A stretch of DNA of 8,330 nucleotides from Faecousia sp. GTDB lineage: Bacteria; Bacillota; Clostridia; Oscillospirales; Oscillospiraceae. The DNA is taken from assembly GCA_029258495.1 (NCBI GenBank), contig JARHYV010000097.1, forward strand, positions 1 through 8,330, given 5' to 3'. Positions within the stretch are counted from its first letter, which is position 1. Every line of letters starts with the position of its first letter. The notes under the pieces are model-generated. The model was not told where the DNA came from. It made no database searches and worked only from the letters and a program-made list of their open reading frames with translations. A program made the translations under genes and the position numbers. This document shows, piece after piece, positions 5,698 to 8,330 of the stretch.

Positions 5698-6675
5698 TTA
5701 ATTGAATTTCTCCATATTATGACATGCGACAAAGTGTCCTGCCGAGCGTTCGGTAAATTCCGGCATACTTTCCGCGCAAGCCTCTGTCGCATAGGGGCAG
5801 CGGGTTCGGAACGGGCAGCCGGATGGCGCATTCAACGGACTCGGAATATCACCGGACAGCACGATCCGCTTGTTTTCTCTGGCTTTTTTAGGATCCGGCA
5901 GTGGGACAGAGGAAATCAGACTCTTGGTATAGGGATGAAGGGGATGATCATAAATCTCCTTGGCATCTGCCAATTCCACCATCTTGCCCAGATACATCAC
6001 CGCGATCCGATCCGAAATATGACGGACAACCAGCAGATCGTGAGCAATGAACAGATATGTCAGATCCATCTGTTCCTGTAATTCATCGAACATATTGATC
6101 ACCTGCGCCTGAATGGAAACATCCAGTGCCGATACGGGCTCGTCACAAACGACGAATTCCGGTTTCATCGCCAATGCTCTGGCGATGCCGATGCGCTGCC
6201 GCTGACCGCCCGAAAACTCATGGGCATATCGGTTGGCATGCTCTGAATTCAGCCCCACCCGGTTCATCAATTCCAGAATGCGCTCCTGCCGCTCCTTTTG
6301 GTCTGCGTACATTTTATGTACATCCAGAGGCTCTCCGATGATATCGGATACCGTCATTCGGGGATTCAGCGAGGAATAAGGATCCTGAAAGACCATTGCA
6401 GATTTCTGCCGGTACTCCAGCACATCCTTCTTGCTTTCGATCTTCTTCCCTTTGAACCAAATCTCTCCGGAGGTCGGCTTATATAGGTGCAGCAGGGTTC
6501 TCCCAACCGTAGTTTTGCCACAGCCGGACTCCCCGACCAATCCCAGTGTTTCACCTTTTTTTATGGAGAACGATACATCATCCACCGCCTTCAGCGGCTT
6601 TGACGAAAATAGTCCGGTAGATACATCAAAATACTCTTTCAGATTTCTGACATCGATCAATGGCTGCTGCATCAT
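5698..6675 (-). CDS. oppF: Oligopeptide ABC transporter ATP-binding protein OppF
   Basis: One of two ATPases that power peptide import, on the cytoplasmic side. The 325-residue protein has all ABC motifs: Walker A GESGCGKTT (48-56), Q-loop Q97 in VFQDPYSSLNPR, signature FSGGQRQR (154-161), Walker B FVVCDEP with catalytic E179, and H-loop H212. The C-terminal oligopeptide extension (about 240-320) includes SGCPFRTRCPYATEAC and a late VACH, giving cysteines 287, 293, 300 and 318, the pattern linked to an iron-sulfur cluster in this subfamily. The start MMQQPLIDVRNLKEYF with a preceding AAGGAGG about 9 bases upstream is clear. The ATG overlaps the oppD stop by 4 bases (ATGA), so the pair is translationally coupled and will form the OppD-OppF heterodimer. 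Calling it OppF rather than DppF rests on position and general resemblance. Confidence 0.95.
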   Translation of the reverse strand: MMQQPLIDVRNLKEYFDVSTGLFSSKPLKAVDDVSFSIKKGETLGLVGESGCGKTTVGRTLLHLYKPTSGEIWFKGKKIESKKDVLEYRQKSAMVFQDPYSSLNPRMTVSDIIGEPLDVHKMYADQKERQERILELMNRVGLNSEHANRYAHEFSGGQRQRIGIARALAMKPEFVVCDEPVSALDVSIQAQVINMFDELQEQMDLTYLFIAHDLLVVRHISDRIAVMYLGKMVELADAKEIYDHPLHPYTKSLISSVPLPDPKKARENKRIVLSGDIPSPLNAPSGCPFRTRCPYATEACAESMPEFTERSAGHFVACHNMEKFN

Positions 6676-7676
6676 TGTGTATCGCCTCCTTCCTTAACTT
6701 CGTTCTGAAGTGACTCCTTATAATTCATCCAACAGGATGCATAGTGATTTTCATTCAGGATCATACGCTCACAGCGTTCTTTCAGACAGATCTTCATTGC
6801 CGACTCACAGCGAGGTGCAAAGGGACAGCCCTTCGGCATATTGAGTAGATCGATGGGCGTTCCCGTAATGGGCTGCAGCTTTTCTCCGTCATTATCAATC
6901 GTGGGGATCGAGCGGATCAAGCCCTTTGTATACTCGTGTCTGGGATTGTAGAAAATCTCGTCTGCTGTCCCCTGCTCACATATGGATCCGGCATACATAA
7001 CGATCACTTCATCGCACATCTGAGCAACCACGCCCAAGTCATGGGTGATCATAATGATTGCCATACCCATTTCCTTTTGCAGTTTCTGCATCAGTTCCAG
7101 GATCTGTGCCTGAATGGTTACATCCAAAGCGGTGGTCGGCTCATCGGCGATCAGAATGTCCGGCTCACAGGCCAGTGCCATTGCGATCATCACTCTCTGC
7201 CGCATACCGCCGGACAACTCATAGGGGTACTGTTTCATGCGTTTCTCCGGCTCGTTGACATTGACCAGACATAGCATTTCAACAGCGCGCTCATAAGCCT
7301 GTTTTTTTGTCCGATCTGTATGGAGCAGGATCGCCTCCATCAGCTGCCGACCAATGGTATAGGTCGGATTCAGGGAAGTCATCGGATCTTGAAAGATAAT
7401 GGATATCTTGTTGCCGCGGATGGTTTTCAGCGTCTTTTCGCTTGCACCAACCAATTCCTGCCCATTAAATTTGATGGAGCCGGAAACGATTTTTCCTGTC
7501 TTTTCAAGGATCTGCATCACAGAATAAGCGGTGACGGATTTTCCGGAACCGGACTCACCAACGATCCCCAGAACCTTGCCCTGATCCAAGAAAAAGGAAA
7601 CACCGTTCACCGCCTTCACTTCACCTGCAGGCGTGTAGAAGGAGGTATGCAGATCTTTCACTTCCAGTAATGCCAT
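6672..7676 (-). CDS. oppD: Oligopeptide ABC transporter ATP-binding protein OppD
   Basis: Partner ATPase of OppF, 334 residues. Motifs seen: Walker A GESGSGKS (40-47), Q96 in IIFQDPMTSLNPTYTIGRQ, signature LSGGMRQR (154-161), Walker B ILIADEP with E179, and H212 in ITHDLGVV. The GGMRQR signature and the TSFYTPAGEVKAVNGVSF opening are characteristic of the OppD/DppD side of the pair. The C-terminal extension has PKGCPFAPRCESAMKIC and YASC, giving cysteines 284, 290, 297 and 315 for a possible iron-sulfur site. The ATG at 7676 follows AAAGGAG about 9 bases upstream and 18 bases after the oppC stop. Nothing in the catalytic motifs is missing, so the transporter should be active. Confidence 0.96.
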   Translation of the reverse strand: MALLEVKDLHTSFYTPAGEVKAVNGVSFFLDQGKVLGIVGESGSGKSVTAYSVMQILEKTGKIVSGSIKFNGQELVGASEKTLKTIRGNKISIIFQDPMTSLNPTYTIGRQLMEAILLHTDRTKKQAYERAVEMLCLVNVNEPEKRMKQYPYELSGGMRQRVMIAMALACEPDILIADEPTTALDVTIQAQILELMQKLQKEMGMAIIMITHDLGVVAQMCDEVIVMYAGSICEQGTADEIFYNPRHEYTKGLIRSIPTIDNDGEKLQPITGTPIDLLNMPKGCPFAPRCESAMKICLKERCERMILNENHYASCWMNYKESLQNEVKEGGDTQ

Positions 7677-7694
7677 AAGGACTCACTCCTTTCG

Positions 7695-8330
7695 TTAGCT
7701 CTTCAGCTTGGGATCAAATGCATCCCGAAGACCGTCGCCAAACAAATTCAAAGAAAGAACGATCAGAGAGATCGTAATCGCCGGGATCACCAGACGCGAC
7801 GGATAGGTGCTGATGCCGTTGAGCGCATCAGATGCAAGACTGCCCAAAGATGGCATCGGTGCATTCACGCCCAAGCCCAAGAAGGACAGATAGCTTTCTG
7901 TAAAGATCGCACTGGGAATTTGCAGTGCTGTTGAGATGATCACCACGCTGATGCAGTTGGGCAGAAGATGCTTGCGAATGATCCAACCGCCCTTGGCTCC
8001 CGTGGACTGAGCCGCCAAAACATATTCCTGCTCCCGCAGAGAAAGGATCTGCCCGCGGATCAGCCGAGCCATAGACACCCAATACAGCAGCGCAAACACA
8101 ATGAACAGGGAAATAATATTACTTCCGATCTTGCTGAACACCGTTCCTTCGATCAGCGGTGTCAAGGCTACCTTCATGACTGAGGCAAGCAATATCACGA
8201 TGAGCATATCCGGCAGGGAGTATATCACATCCACGATCCGCATGATGACCATATCCACCTTTCCTCCGCAGTAGCCTGCAATGGAGCCAATGGTCAAGCC
8301 GAAGATCAGAACAATGATACTGGCAAAGAA
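7695..8330 (-). CDS. oppC: Oligopeptide ABC transporter permease OppC, N-terminus missing
   Basis: C-terminal 211 residues of a membrane permease of the DPP/OPP type (BPD_transp_1 fold). The frame is open to the right edge, so the gene starts outside the window; an apparent start at 8297 is an internal TTG (Leu) codon. Visible hydrophobic helices include FFASIIVLIFGLTIGSIAGY at the edge, SLPDMLIVILLASVM, NIISLFIVFALLYWVSMA, and VIPAITISLIVLSLNLFG near the end. The ATPase-contacting EAA loop is EYVLAAQSTGAKGGWIIRKHLLPN. The ending FGDGLRDAFDPKLKS is the classic OppC/DppC C-terminus, which separates it from OppB. The stop lies 18 bases before oppD. OppB is expected to the right of the window. 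Confidence 0.95.
   Translation of the reverse strand, partial: FFASIIVLIFGLTIGSIAGYCGGKVDMVIMRIVDVIYSLPDMLIVILLASVMKVALTPLIEGTVFSKIGSNIISLFIVFALLYWVSMARLIRGQILSLREQEYVLAAQSTGAKGGWIIRKHLLPNCISVVIISTALQIPSAIFTESYLSFLGLGVNAPMPSLGSLASDALNGISTYPSRLVIPAITISLIVLSLNLFGDGLRDAFDPKLKS

Noticed and set aside
1..8330. CRISPR arrays, tRNA genes, insertion sequences, attachment sites
   Set aside because: No spaced repeats, cloverleaf, transposase or terminal inverted repeats were seen on reading both strands.

Overview
The window looks like part of a low-to-moderate-GC Firmicutes chromosome. The style of the proteins (lipoprotein signal, AGGAGG-type ribosome binding sites, Opp proteins, PLDc_N-like/zinc-ribbon membrane protein) suggests a gut-type Clostridia, most likely near Oscillospiraceae. 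That placement is inference from protein flavour; no rRNA or phylogenetic marker beyond L13/S9 is present.

Layout, left to right. Positions 1-777 (+) hold the end of the rplM-rpsI ribosomal protein operon, closed by a strong UUCG-capped terminator. Positions 896-1330 (-) hold a lone small P-loop kinase-like gene with a textbook housekeeping promoter. Positions 1466-3605 (+) hold a tightly coupled three-gene unit: an ECF-type sigma factor, a 91-residue two-helix membrane protein, and a membrane protein with zinc ribbons and a large probable extracytoplasmic domain. It is preceded by a sequence matching ECF-type promoters (TGAACC-N16-CGTA), which suggests autoregulation. The unit resembles in outline the Bacillus sigY-yxlCDE arrangement, in which small membrane proteins restrain the sigma factor. 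Positions 3606-3838 contain two convergent terminators and no gene.

Positions 3839-8330 (-) hold an oligopeptide ABC transporter operon read from the right edge: oppC (partial), oppD, oppF, then oppA last, after a hairpin-containing gap. OppC forms part of the membrane channel, OppD and OppF hydrolyse ATP, and OppA is the lipid-anchored binding protein.

The outstanding observation is in oppA. Its two halves are in swapped order compared with ordinary OppA/DppA family proteins. The lipoprotein signal is followed directly by the segment normally in the C-terminal half (RRAISLLLDRN... to ...GFYSNPLGAKYFS). A short linker then leads to the segment normally at the mature N-terminus (ISVCIASEPDTLDP...), and the protein stops at the point where the first segment would normally begin (GTYYVSWNINEPLLP). 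This reads as a natural circular permutation of a peptide-binding protein within an intact operon and a single open frame.
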